64,000 nucleotides of DNA from Filosporella fistucella (lineage: Eukaryota > Ascomycota > Leotiomycetes > Helotiales), in the NCBI GenBank assembly GCA_030077755.1, contig JAQJZZ010000008.1, positions 248,001 through 312,000 of the forward strand, given 5' to 3'. The notes under the pieces are model-generated. The model worked only from the letters and a program-made list of their open reading frames with translations. It was not told the DNA's origin and made no database searches. How positions within the stretch are numbered: the first letter of the stretch is position 1; each line of letters opens with the position of its first letter. The position numbers and the translations under genes were made by a program. This document shows positions 1 through 9,632 of the stretch, piece by piece.

Positions 1-960
1 TAAGTTGCTAGGAGCCGGAGCAAATACAGATGTCGTGGGATTCAGTTGCGATTTCTCGTCCATAGCAGGAGAGAATTCCTCCGCCTCAGGATCTAAGCGT
101 GAGCGCATTCTGAACGTAAAAGGAACAGATTCGATACCATGAACTAAGCCATGGTCTTCACTTACCTCCGGCGAAATGTTACTATTCACCTCTGGCTTGG
201 CCCTCCCTTGTCTTCCTGGCGCCCCCGACGCCCTTGGTCTTCCTCGTCCTCTTGATCCGCACTGTCTTTTTTGACCTCCTCTTCTTTTGGAAGGTTGAGG
301 AATTGAAAGTTCAGGTGCGTTAGGATCTGGCTCGTTGCGTGCGCGATTTGGTCTTGGCCAACCTCTTCCTGCGAAAGATTGTGGGAAAGAAGGGTCAGGT
401 GGAGGAAAATCTGGGTCGATGAATACACTGCTTCGTTTTGGCCCTTCTGTTCCTCTGGAAGGTTGGTGATTGGATCGTTCGGATGGAAGGGGACCTGGAT
501 TGCTGGGTGCACTACTTGTTCTTGCCCCTGCACGTGCCGCTGGGGCGCCTCGACGTGCTTGACCTCTAGTTTGTGTAGATTCTCCGAGTCCTCGGGCATT
601 TCTCTGACCTCGTGGTCGCCGTGTTCCTCTTGGACCTCTTTGAGGGGCCGAATCCCACGTGATTGGGATACTCACTCCTCTAGCCAGGGCTTTCTCAACA
701 TTTCCATCTCCTGTGTCGGATGTTTGCGATTTCTTATCGTTTGTAAGCCTGGCTGCTCTTTGCAATGCTGGGAAATCGTGACCCTTGATTTCTCCTGGTT
801 CATTTAGTGGTGCGCTGCATTGGCGACAATGTTTGTTCTCGACCGGCACATGCTTTTCTGTATATTGAGAACAGCTCATTGATAGATTCAGAGGGCAAAT
901 TTCCCAATTCTTACGAGAGACTTCGCCACAGGCACATGAATGGGTGTAGAGTATGCACAT
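1..960 (-). CDS. Arg/Gly-rich protein with PAM2-like motif, 3' partial
   Basis: A reading frame open for 320 codons starts at the ATG at 960, the first ATG after an in-frame stop at 997-999, and runs off the left edge, so the C-terminus is missing. The N-terminus is Cys-rich (C2, C9, C11, C22, C30, C45, C48, the last pair as HCRQC), a pattern I have seen at the start of uncharacterised ascomycete proteins. A DFPAL motif lies at 62-66. Residues 100-245 are rich in RG/RGG-like and Pro/Arg segments, with an AT-hook-like RGRGRPR near 237-243. Residues 287-298 (SRLDPEAEEFSP) match the PAM2 consensus, which in other proteins binds the MLLE domain of poly(A)-binding protein. Inference: a nuclear or RNA-associated protein that contacts PABP. 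The function is otherwise unknown. A 137-codon frame in another phase at 186-599 is a shadow of this gene. Confidence 0.75.
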   Translation of the reverse strand, partial: MCILYTHSCACGEVSRKNWEICPLNLSMSCSQYTEKHVPVENKHCRQCSAPLNEPGEIKGHDFPALQRAARLTNDKKSQTSDTGDGNVEKALARGVSIPITWDSAPQRGPRGTRRPRGQRNARGLGESTQTRGQARRGAPAARAGARTSSAPSNPGPLPSERSNHQPSRGTEGPKRSSVFIDPDFPPPDPSFPQSFAGRGWPRPNRARNEPDPNAPELSIPQPSKRRGGQKRQCGSRGRGRPRASGAPGRQGRAKPEVNSNISPEVSEDHGLVHGIESVPFTFRMRSRLDPEAEEFSPAMDEKSQLNPTTSVFAPAPSNL

Positions 961-1779
961 GTTGCTTGTTTGTTCTCGTAATTGGGTACTTGTGAGTTAG
1001 TATGAGTGAGGAGATTGGATGTGAGAGGAGAAGTAAGGATGGTGAGCCGTATGACTATTTGATGGAGCGATCGGTATGTTGTTCTCTTGTTTCCAAAGTC
1101 GGGTTGCCATGATGATCAGATACAATGGGGTTGTACGAACAATGGAATTTGATTTTGCTTATCTCCAGAACAGATTATAATGATAATACTGCATGGAGAA
1201 CGGAACGAGATCCAAGTGATACTCCGAAGCCAGGATGATTGAATTTCGTATCATTGTCATGAGATACATTGTGCCAACAAAAGTACAAGAATCTCAAAGA
1301 ATTGGTATTTACAAGGCTTTGCACAACAGCGCCAATGTGCAAGAACAAAGAAAATTGGCAACAATGTCTCCCTAATCTTTGTTACACTCATTTGAGAAAA
1401 GCGGTTTCACTTGGGTTTCTGTACCCTGATCTTGCCAATACGATTCGGGTCTGACATTTCTTATCAATATATCGCGCGATAGTTAACTGACTGCCACATA
1501 CGACCATAGACTACAGAGAACTAGGGATCCCGTCCGCTCTCCCATATATAAACTGTAGATCGGCAGATTAGTAGTTGAGTGGGTGACCATCAGCGAATAC
1601 CTGCTGTTGTATGTTTTCTCTTTTTTGTTCATGTGTTTGTGGGCTTTGTGTGGTTTCTGCCGCTTGACATTAAAATTACTTTGGAGGGTGACGAGACATG
1701 GGAGGTTTTGCAGCCAAATACAACCCCATCAATTTATAAATCGGAAAGATGTAATAGAGCTGTATGAAGCTAGTGCATA
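961..1779. other. Intergenic, no supported gene
   Basis: Only short open frames without family features are present. A TATA-like catatataaa lies near 1543 on the plus strand, but no convincing gene follows it. Confidence 0.5.
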
Positions 1780-2438
1780 TCAGAAATTTTCTTTCCCAGC
1801 GGCGCCCACGAGGTCGGGACCAGCGAGAAAGGCGTAAGTGTAGTTTTTTGATTGATATTGTTTAACCAGAGTAGCAACTGTGTGTTCTGTCGAAATATTA
1901 TTGATTACTTGTATGACCTTTTCGGCATTTGCTAGTCTCGGGGCCACTTCAAAATTTCCCGGGATGATATAGTATCTTATAGAGAAGTCAAGGACGCAGT
2001 ATGGGTAGCTCTCGTTGATGCAGCCAGGAATGATCTCCCTACTGTACAAGGGGCCACCCAACTCCTGATCGGATATCTTCACAAATCGATCGTACTCAAG
2101 CTGAGATGGAGCCAGGTGTCTGATATCAAAATGAAAGAACTATGGATGTTAGCATAAACGCAACAGGCTCGAGGTGCTGCCACTAACCCAAGGATAATTG
2201 CGACAGTGCATGTGCAAACTGCAAGCCTTACTAAAGGCGAGGCCAAATATTGTCTTCGCTCTGTCCAACTCCATCGATACTTCGAGTGGCCATCGAAATT
2301 CTGTTCGCACAGACCCAGGACACTACAGTCGCTTGCAAAACCGGCTTCCCCTTCGCATGCGAGCTTGCTTAAATCTTTCCCGTACTTTGCCCATGCAAGA
2401 ACTCCTCCACAGTTGCCTACTCCAAATGAGGGCGGCAA
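1780..2438 (-). CDS. Possible small membrane protein, 5' end undetermined
   Basis: Two open blocks on the minus strand join through a plausible intron. The upstream block ends at 2188 with donor GTTAGT, and the downstream block runs 2119..1780 after an ..ATATCAG acceptor. The phase fits (GG|A). The joined product holds a Cys-containing N-terminal part, one hydrophobic segment (VRLAVCTCTVAIILG) and a charged part of roughly 110 residues ending KENF. No ATG occurs in the upstream block, so either a further 5' exon lies above 2438 or this is a decayed gene. I do not recognise a family. Codon pattern and splice fit are the only support. Confidence 0.3.
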
Positions 2439-3124
2439 GCTTTATCCATTTAAATCTGGCTATAGAGCCGTAGAAAACAGACACTGCCACGTGACATCCA
2501 TGGGCCTCTTTCTATGTTAGGGTTTTGAGTCTTGGAAGCGTAAATCAAGTGATGAACCGATAGCGTGGAGCCATTGATTGTATTAATTACTGTAAATGCA
2601 CACGTAACACTATAGCCTACTATATAAGTGGGGATGACTAGGCACGCCCGGAATGGACCAATCTCAACATTCCATATGCTCGCTTTACAGTTACAGTACC
2701 CTATGCATATTGTCTTTAATGTGCTCTCTGGCAATGCCAATCATCGAATCTGTCTTGGCTGCTTGCGTGCACCCAGAATACGCGGCCTTTGGAATGGTGC
2801 TCTTTCCAGATGTAGTAGTATTCGATGGCTATCTCTTTCTACTTAGATTATTAGTAACTATCAGGAGCTAGGAGGTACTTAGCTACCCCGATACCACCAA
2901 TTCTGGAGAGTGCAACACGATGTTGCGTCTTGAGTCAGGTATTGAGTTCTTGAATGATCCCCTTGCGACTGACGAATATTGGGTCTTTGTCAAAAAGCAC
3001 TGTAAACCTTGACAGCCTGGTTATCCTGACTTCACGAACGGGCTGAATAATTCCCAGATACACAATTGTATCATCGGTGGAGTGTTTTCTCTTCCTTATC
3101 AAGAAATATTCCAAAACTTGTTCA
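2439..3124. other. Intergenic, no supported gene
   Basis: No family-like frame was seen. The stretch probably includes the 3' untranslated region of the minus-strand gene ending at 3125. Confidence 0.4.
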
Positions 3125-5459
3125 TTACAGTCTTACACCTCCATGCTTCGTACCAAAGAAATCCTCAATTCCTCTCACAACTCTATCCTGAATATGCTCT
3201 CCCATACCACGAAAAAGCGGCAAGCGTACAAGCCGTTCACTTTCTTTCGTCGTAAACCGATCTTCCCCTTCAAATCTCCCAAACCGTTTCCCAGGCTCGC
3301 AGGCATGAAGGGGGCTGTAATGACACAAAGTAGTAATCCCAGTGCCCTTCATATATGCCACGAACTTCCCGCATTCCTCCGCATCTTTTAGCCTCAAGTA
3401 GAAAATATGCGCATTATGTCTACCCTCTCCTTCCACACCCGGTAATACCAGCCGTCCTTTCTCACCAAGACTTCGTAACAATACTTGATAGCGACTCCAT
3501 AGCCTCATTCTCTCCGCCATTATGCCCTCAGCACATTGCAGCTGACTCCAAAGATACGCCGCCTGAATCTCACTCATGCAGAAACTAGAGCCAATACACT
3601 GCCACGTATACACCTTTCTCCCACCCTTCAAAAACGCACTCCGATCCGTTCCCTTCTCCGCTACTAAATCCGCCTTGTCTCTCAACGACATATCATTAAT
3701 CAACACAGCCCCACCTTGACCCCCCGAAGTCACGTTCTTAGATTCGTGAAAACTGACACATCCAATGTGACCAATACTCCCAAGCGCTCTGCCCTTGTAC
3801 GTCGAAAGCAACGCTTGTGCTGCATCCTCCACAACCATCAGCTTGTGCTTTTGGGCGAGCGCCATGATCGAGTCCATTTCACACGCAGTACCCGCATAAT
3901 GAACTGGTACGATCGCTCGAGTCTTACTCGTGATGGCGGCTTCGATTTTAGTTTCATCGATATTCATGTTATAGGGTCTGATATCCACGAATACAATCGT
4001 GGCACCGCGGAGGATGAAGGCGTTGGAGGTGGAAACGTAGGTGTAGCTTGGCATGATGACCTCGTCGCCGGGTTGGATGTCTATGACTAGTGCTGCCATT
4101 TCGAGGGCGGTGGTTCCGGAAGCTGTTAGTGTTACGGGTCCGCATTGGAGGTTTTCCTGGAGCCATTTCTGGCAGTTGCGAGAGAAGGTGCCGGCGCCGG
4201 AGAGGCTTTCGTTCTGGATTGCTGTTCGTATGTTGGCCAGTTCGGTTTTAATGATGGGTGGGATGTTGAACGGTATGGCTTTGAACTGTTTTTCTGTTGT
4301 GGCAGCTAGGGTGCTCGCACCTTTCACTTCGGAGTTTTGAGTAGAGAGGAACCAGTCAATAGTCTTTTGAATGCCTTCCTCAAGACTGACAACTGGTGTC
4401 CAGTTTAATACCTCCCTAGCCAAGGTGATGTCAGGTTGTCTTTGGACTGGATCATCAACCGGCATTGCAGAATACGTGATAGGATCATCAAGCACTCGAA
4501 TTCTATTCTTCTTAACTAAATCCACCACAACACGTGCGAGGTGGTCGATCCGACAAAGAGAGTCATTTCCAATATTCATCGGTTGGCAATAATCACTAGC
4601 CATGAGTTTGGTAAGTCCAGAAATGCAATCCGTAACGTACTGAAAACATCGGGTTGCAGAACCATCGCCGGTTATATTGATAGGCTGGCACTTCATCGCG
4701 GCGGTAATGAAGTTAGATACCACGCGACCGTCTGAAGCTGGCATGCCAGGACCGTAGGCGTTGAATATCCGAGCAATACGAATGTCGATGATGTGGCCCT
4801 GTTGGTAGGCATAACACATTGCCTCAGCTACTCGTTTGCCTTCATCGTAGCAGGATCTTGGCCCGTATGGATTTACGTTGCCGAAGTAAGATTCGGGTTG
4901 TGGGCATACGAGAGGATTTCCGTAGACCTCTGAGTGGAGAAAGGATTGATGTTAATAAATATATTGACATTTGAAATATAACTGAAGAAAACTCAACATA
5001 CCAGATGTGCTAGAGAATAACAGTCGTGCGCCGCACCGCAATGCACATTTAAGCAAGTTTTCCGTGCCAACATAGCAAGTCCGCAGCGTCTTTATTGGGT
5101 CGCGCTGATAATGCTTTGGACTTGCTGGGCATGCCAAGTGGTAAATCTGATCAACATCAAGGTCGTTAAGAGGTTCTGCTATGTCCTGTCTGCCCAGTGA
5201 TCAGCTTTTGCGGCATCCATAGAAAACGGGTGTGAAAATCTCACCGAAGAATCGTGAGGTTCGGGGAGGCAATCAGGTGACTGATAGTGCTTTCCAGGCC
5301 ATTGACGAACGCATCTAGAAGGACCACATCGTGTCCTTCTTTGAGGAGATGATCAACGAGGTTAGACCCTAGGAATCCCGCTCCCTGTGTTTGATTTGAT
5401 TAGTGTTATACAACTGGATTCCTACGTTGAATACATACACCAGCTACTAGTATTTTCAT
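3125..5459 (-). CDS. Bifunctional UDP-glucuronate decarboxylase-like / WecE-like sugar 4-aminotransferase
   Basis: Exons 5459..5439, 5384..5245, 5189..5002 and 4929..3125 give 717 aa. Residues 1-310 are an extended SDR of the UDP-xylose synthase/ArnA-decarboxylase type: GGAGFLG at 7-13, TSE at 115-117 (the Ser-Glu pair used in catalysis in ArnA), YDEGK with Y144 and K148, and a conserved R near 210. Residues about 336-717 are a DegT/DnrJ/EryC1 PLP aminotransferase closest to WecE/RffA, with SFHESKN giving K514 as the probable PLP lysine and a YTW..GSS..MS..QAAYLW block. The two domains share one uninterrupted last exon, so the fusion is not an annotation artefact. Expected chemistry: decarboxylation of UDP-glucuronate to a 4-keto-pentose, then amination at C4. 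It lies head-to-head with the UDP-glucose dehydrogenase gene. Whether the first domain releases the ketone (ArnA-like) or reduces it to UDP-xylose (UXS-like) cannot be told from sequence. Confidence 0.9.
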
Positions 5460-6697
5460 GTTTCGGGTTGTATGTTGAGAACTCTGACTCTCTTTGAAAT
5501 TTGATGAGATGAAATTATTGATTTATTGATTTGAAACTTATCTCTAAGGAATGGTTTCAACATACGAGGGATGTGTCGCGTGCTCGCTTCCATGGGGTGA
5601 AGAGACTTTAATGTCTAGTAATGCCGGGGGAAGGGGGTGGGGAGGTGGGGGAGTTGGCCTGCACGCACGCTGGATCCTTATATCGTAGGGATTAAGTGAC
5701 CTGGGTCGAAAGCCGTGCTATTAACACGGGATTCAAGACAAGGGTTTAATCCGGCCGGTAGTGAAATTTAGTGCCCGTGTACAGTACGGCATTACCTTTC
5801 TTATTTAGTGCTACTATGGTGACCCGAGGCTAATTAGCCGATATATAGAATATTATTTACTATTTCCGTAAAGATCTAAAAAGTGACACGATTATAAGTA
5901 GGAACGAGATACTGGCAATTTATCTGACTAATCTACTACTTTGTACACATCCAATTAGAGTCGTCGAAGCATGTCATCCAATATCTCGTTTATAGCGCCC
6001 AAGCATCCCTAACCGGGACAAACATTTTGAGTCTCCCAAAGCGATTGGGCAGCTCGCGGGCGCCCTAGTACGGAGGTCCTGTGATTAATCTTCAAACTTT
6101 GAGATTGTTACCTGGATCTTACTCATGTACCGTCCACTGGCATTGCAGATGTTCAGCTGTTTGTGAGGTGCGGCGTGTTTCTTGGCAAGCTTGAGTGCAG
6201 ATAGCAGGTTTTTGAAGATTCGCAAGTATGCAGTACTTCGGTCGTTACTGGGTGGGAAAATTATCTCTACGCCTCAGAATATAGAATGATCTATATCGGT
6301 GACGTGGAACAAGGGGCTTCTCCCAATATCTTCCAATATCTCTCTTCTACCGGAGACACGGTAATTGACTCGTCGAGCACTCGAATGAGGTGTGCCCTGA
6401 GTCTACGTACGACGATTCAGCCAGACTTGACTAGGAGGGTCTTGGGACGGCATCCGTCAGCTTACTCTAACTTTTCTCTCGCGGATACCGCAATACGCAT
6501 AAATTAACCCGTCTTGGTTTGACGTGTTACGGAAAGCCCTTGATCAACAACCGCAATGATGGTTGAGGCTGAGTTTTTCGTGGGGGCTTTTCACGGCACC
6601 CACATTCTAATTTAGTTGTGCAACCATCTGAGGGGCGGCGGTCCTTACTAGTATTGATGTAGTAGTTGAGGTTCGGGGTACCTCCCTTCCCTTCAAA
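5460..6697. other. Divergent intergenic region of the nucleotide-sugar genes
   Basis: This is a 1.2-kb head-to-head spacer between the decarboxylase-aminotransferase gene and the UDP-glucose dehydrogenase gene. It could hold a shared promoter. It contains one copy of a dispersed repeat (about 5660-5895) and no supported gene. Confidence 0.5.
5660..5895 (+). repeat. Dispersed repeat copy A, inverted relative to copy near 12.2 kb
   Basis: The segment from gcacgc near 5661 through the tract ending near 5895 aligns with the reverse complement of about 12175-12415. The best shared block is gtgaaatttagtgcccgtgt. This copy keeps many C and G residues that are T or A in the other copy. It is probably the remnant of a transposable element. 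Confidence 0.75.
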
Positions 6698-8307
6698 ATG
6701 GCCGAAAACGAGGAGGAAGCAATTACAAAAATTTGCTGCATTGGAGCCGGTTATGGTAAGTCTCTCCAAGATAAAAAGGTTACCAAGTAACTACATGTAA
6801 AATACTGACATCTTGTAGTGGGTGCAACAACGAGTGCCGTTATGGCATATCAAAACCCCTCCGTGGATGTCGTTGTGGTCGACTCATGCGAAGCCCAAAT
6901 CCATGCTTGGAACTCCGGAAACTTTCCAATCTATGAACCTGGGTTGAAAGACATCCTTTTAGTTGTGGCTCGCTCTGGAAGCAGTGATGGTGATGCTCGG
7001 GGAGAAAGGAAAGCACGAAAAGCTTCCACCTCGAGTGTTGGAAATCTTGTGTTCTCAACCAACATCGAGTACGCGGTCCAGAATGCACAGTTGATCTTTG
7101 TCTGTGTCAATACGCCCACCAAAACAAGAGGCACCGGATCGGGGTTTGCAACTGATCTGCGGTCTGTGGAGGCTTCAGTTAACAGAATCGTGGATCTGTC
7201 GACAACAAGTAAAATTATTGTTGAAAAAAGCACAGTAACCCTCCTATAAGTTTTCCCTAGATGCGCAGCTGCTGATTTAGTGCCTAGGTGCCATGCGGAA
7301 CTGCAGCTAGGCTACAAGAACTCTTGGCTAGGAGTAATGGCAAAGGGGTAAAGCATGAAATTTTGTCCAACCCGGAGTTCCTTGCTGAGGGGAGTGCCAT
7401 CCATGACCTCCTTCACCCAGATCGAGTCATTATTGGCTGTGGAGATACAATAGCTGGAAAGCAGGCCGCAGCGAGACTTGCTTCCTTGTATAAAGCCTGG
7501 GTTCCAGAAAGCCGCATAATTTCTTTGAATCTCTGGTCTTCGGAACTTGCAAAACTCGCAGCTAATGCTCTACTTGCACAACGAATCAGTAGTATCAACT
7601 CGTTGAGTGCCATTTGTGAAGCTATTGGTGCTGATATTCATGAGGTTGGACAAGCGTGTGGCCTAGATCGACGCATCGGGCCAGAAATGCTCCGACCATC
7701 GATTGGATTTGGCGGGAGTTGTTTTGAGAAAGACATTCGGAGCCTAGTTTACCTCGCCGAGGGTCTTGGACTCAGAAGTGTTGCAGCATATTGGATGTCT
7801 GTGCTAGAATTGAACGAGTACCAGAAATATCGTCAAACCAGTCGCATCGTGGAGTTTCTACATCCTGCTGCTTGTAATCGAGTCGCTATTCTCGGCTTCT
7901 CCTTCAAGAAGGATACAGGGGATATTCGAGGAACGCCTGCATTGGCTCTTGTGAGGGATTTTGCTGATAGAGGCTTCCAAATAAACATATACGATCCTCG
8001 AGCGAAGATTGGAAGCATCCAGGAGATGCTTGACCGCGAGCTGCCACCTTCATCGGAACACAAGCTAACTGCCATATGTTCATCCGCTTTAGAAGCGTGC
8101 GAACAAGTCCATGCAATAGTCATTGCAACTGCATGGGACCAATTTCGGACACATTCGAAGGAAGAGACGTTAGACTGGACGTCCATAGCATGCCACATGC
8201 AAGAACCAAAAGTCTTGTTCGACTGCTGCAACGTAGTCAAAGCTGGGTATCTTAAGGGGTTAGGAATGAAAGTGGTAGAATTAGGCAGGAAGCGAGCGTT
8301 ACTTTAG
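6698..8307 (+). CDS. UDP-glucose 6-dehydrogenase
   Basis: Exons 6698..6755, 6819..7234 and 7288..8307 give 497 aa, the usual length for eukaryotic UGDH. The first intron splits the Rossmann motif, which becomes GAGYVG after splicing. The NPEFLAEG segment, the SELAKLAANA segment (catalytic Lys about 247) and GFGGSCF with the catalytic Cys at about 303 are all present. The family oxidises UDP-glucose to UDP-glucuronate with two NAD+, passing through a thiohemiacetal on the Cys. Here it would feed the decarboxylase domain of the divergent neighbour. The sequence resembles the eukaryotic branch rather than short bacterial Ugd, and it has normal fungal introns. An insertion of charged and Ser residues near residues 75-95 is unusual for the N-terminal domain. 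Confidence 0.93.
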
Positions 8308-8627
8308 ACATAAGAATAGAATAGAAAGAAGCGGTGCGTTACAAATTGATGAGTTGAACATTCACCAGATATCTATTCCAATTCTATAACACCACTAGCA
8401 CAAAGCAGCAATTTGATATGTGAAGTGACTTCTTCATAGCAGCTAAAAGTACCACGCTCAAAGCATTACATAAGCCTGCATCCTTGTTCTGCACTACATC
8501 GCCTTCCCCGAATATTTCTTCATCGTACACTCAAACTCAGATAAAAAAATAAGCACCACAGCACTTCACCTGTGAGCAAAAAATAAAGCCGCTACATCTC
8601 CACCGCGCCTTGTCAAAACCCTAAAAG
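8308..8627. other. Short spacer, promoter of the formyltransferase gene
   Basis: This 320-bp spacer separates two co-oriented cluster genes. It is A-rich immediately before the ATG at 8628, with no other signal recognised. Confidence 0.4.
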
Positions 8628-9524
8628 ATGTCAGCTGTCGTCTTCGCATACCATAACGTTGGCGTACGTTGCCTCTCAGTTCTCCTGGCACATGGCATCA
8701 ATATCAAACTGGTCGTCACCCATTCCGACGCCTCGAACGAGAATATCTGGTTCAGCAGCGTCGCCGATCTCGCAGCCCAACATGACATCCCCGTCGTAGC
8801 GCCGGAAAATCCTCATGATGAGGAGACTATGAAGCTCTTGCATGATGCCGCGCCCGATTTTCTATTTTCATTTTATTATAGACTCCTACTCAAATCCTCC
8901 ATCCTCCAAATTCCTAATAGGGGATGCTACAATATGCACGGCTCGCTCTTACCTCTTTACCGTGGTCGAGTACCCGTAAATTGGGCTGTGCTTCATGGGG
9001 AGACACAGACGGGAGCAAGCCTCCATGCCATGGTACCGAAGGCAGATGCTGGTGCTCTCGTGGATCAGATGGTTGTTCCCATTCTACAAAATGACACCTC
9101 CAAAGATGTTTTTGACAAGGTCCTGGTAGCATCAGAACTAGTTCTGCACCGTAGCGTCCCTTTATTACTTGCAGGAACTGCCAAACACATGGCCATGGAT
9201 CTCAGTCAAGGATCTTACTTTAGTGGCCGCAGTGCTGAGGATGGTCGTATAGATTGGGGGCAATCAGCACTGCAAATTCACAATCTCGTCCGCGCAGTGA
9301 CGCACCCTTACCCAGGAGCTTTTGCAGAGACGGTGAAAGGCCGATTGGTATTGTGGCGCACGATGTGTTGTGGTGAACTGAAGGAGATGCCGGGAGGACC
9401 TGCTTTATTTATGAGTAATGGAAAGATGTACTTAAGAGCTGGAGATGGTGGCGTTCTAAGGGTTTTGGAAGTTGAAGTTGACGGTGAGAAAGTGACGACA
9501 ATCGAGGATACCATACCTCTCTGA
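8628..9524 (+). CDS. ArnA-type UDP-4-amino-sugar formyltransferase
   Basis: Single exon, 298 aa, corresponding to the N-terminal formyltransferase half of bacterial ArnA. The catalytic residues N102 and H104 (within YNMHGSLLP) and D140 (within PKADAGALV) fall at the same positions as in E. coli ArnA. The FFSFYYR-like block and the C-terminal OB-like part are also present. ArnA N-terminal domains transfer a formyl group from N10-formyltetrahydrofolate to the 4-amino group of UDP-4-amino-4-deoxy-L-arabinose. Here the enzyme stands alone, while the decarboxylase is fused to the aminotransferase in a nearby gene. It has no intron and no mitochondrial targeting signal, so it is probably not mitochondrial methionyl-tRNA formyltransferase. 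The exact sugar substrate is inferred from the neighbours. Confidence 0.9.
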   Translation: MSAVVFAYHNVGVRCLSVLLAHGINIKLVVTHSDASNENIWFSSVADLAAQHDIPVVAPENPHDEETMKLLHDAAPDFLFSFYYRLLLKSSILQIPNRGCYNMHGSLLPLYRGRVPVNWAVLHGETQTGASLHAMVPKADAGALVDQMVVPILQNDTSKDVFDKVLVASELVLHRSVPLLLAGTAKHMAMDLSQGSYFSGRSAEDGRIDWGQSALQIHNLVRAVTHPYPGAFAETVKGRLVLWRTMCCGELKEMPGGPALFMSNGKMYLRAGDGGVLRVLEVEVDGEKVTTIEDTIPL

Positions 9525-9632
9525 TACGATCTGGATAATGGCTCAAGGTATAGTTTGTTTTATAACTGTTAAAATTACAATTGCTTCCTACTTAAAATAA
9601 GAAAAATATAGAAAATTAGCTCAGAATAGTAA

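Noticed and set aside
186..599. 137-codon minus-strand frame starting MPEDSENLHK
   Set aside because: It overlaps, in another phase, the longer 320-codon frame with PAM2 and RG features, which is the better gene.
379..807. 142-codon plus-strand frame
   Set aside because: Antisense to the PAM2 protein; Cys/Trp-rich noise with no motif.
1579..1837. Hydrophobic plus-strand frames
   Set aside because: No ATG-started gene structure and no similarity to known proteins that I could recognise.
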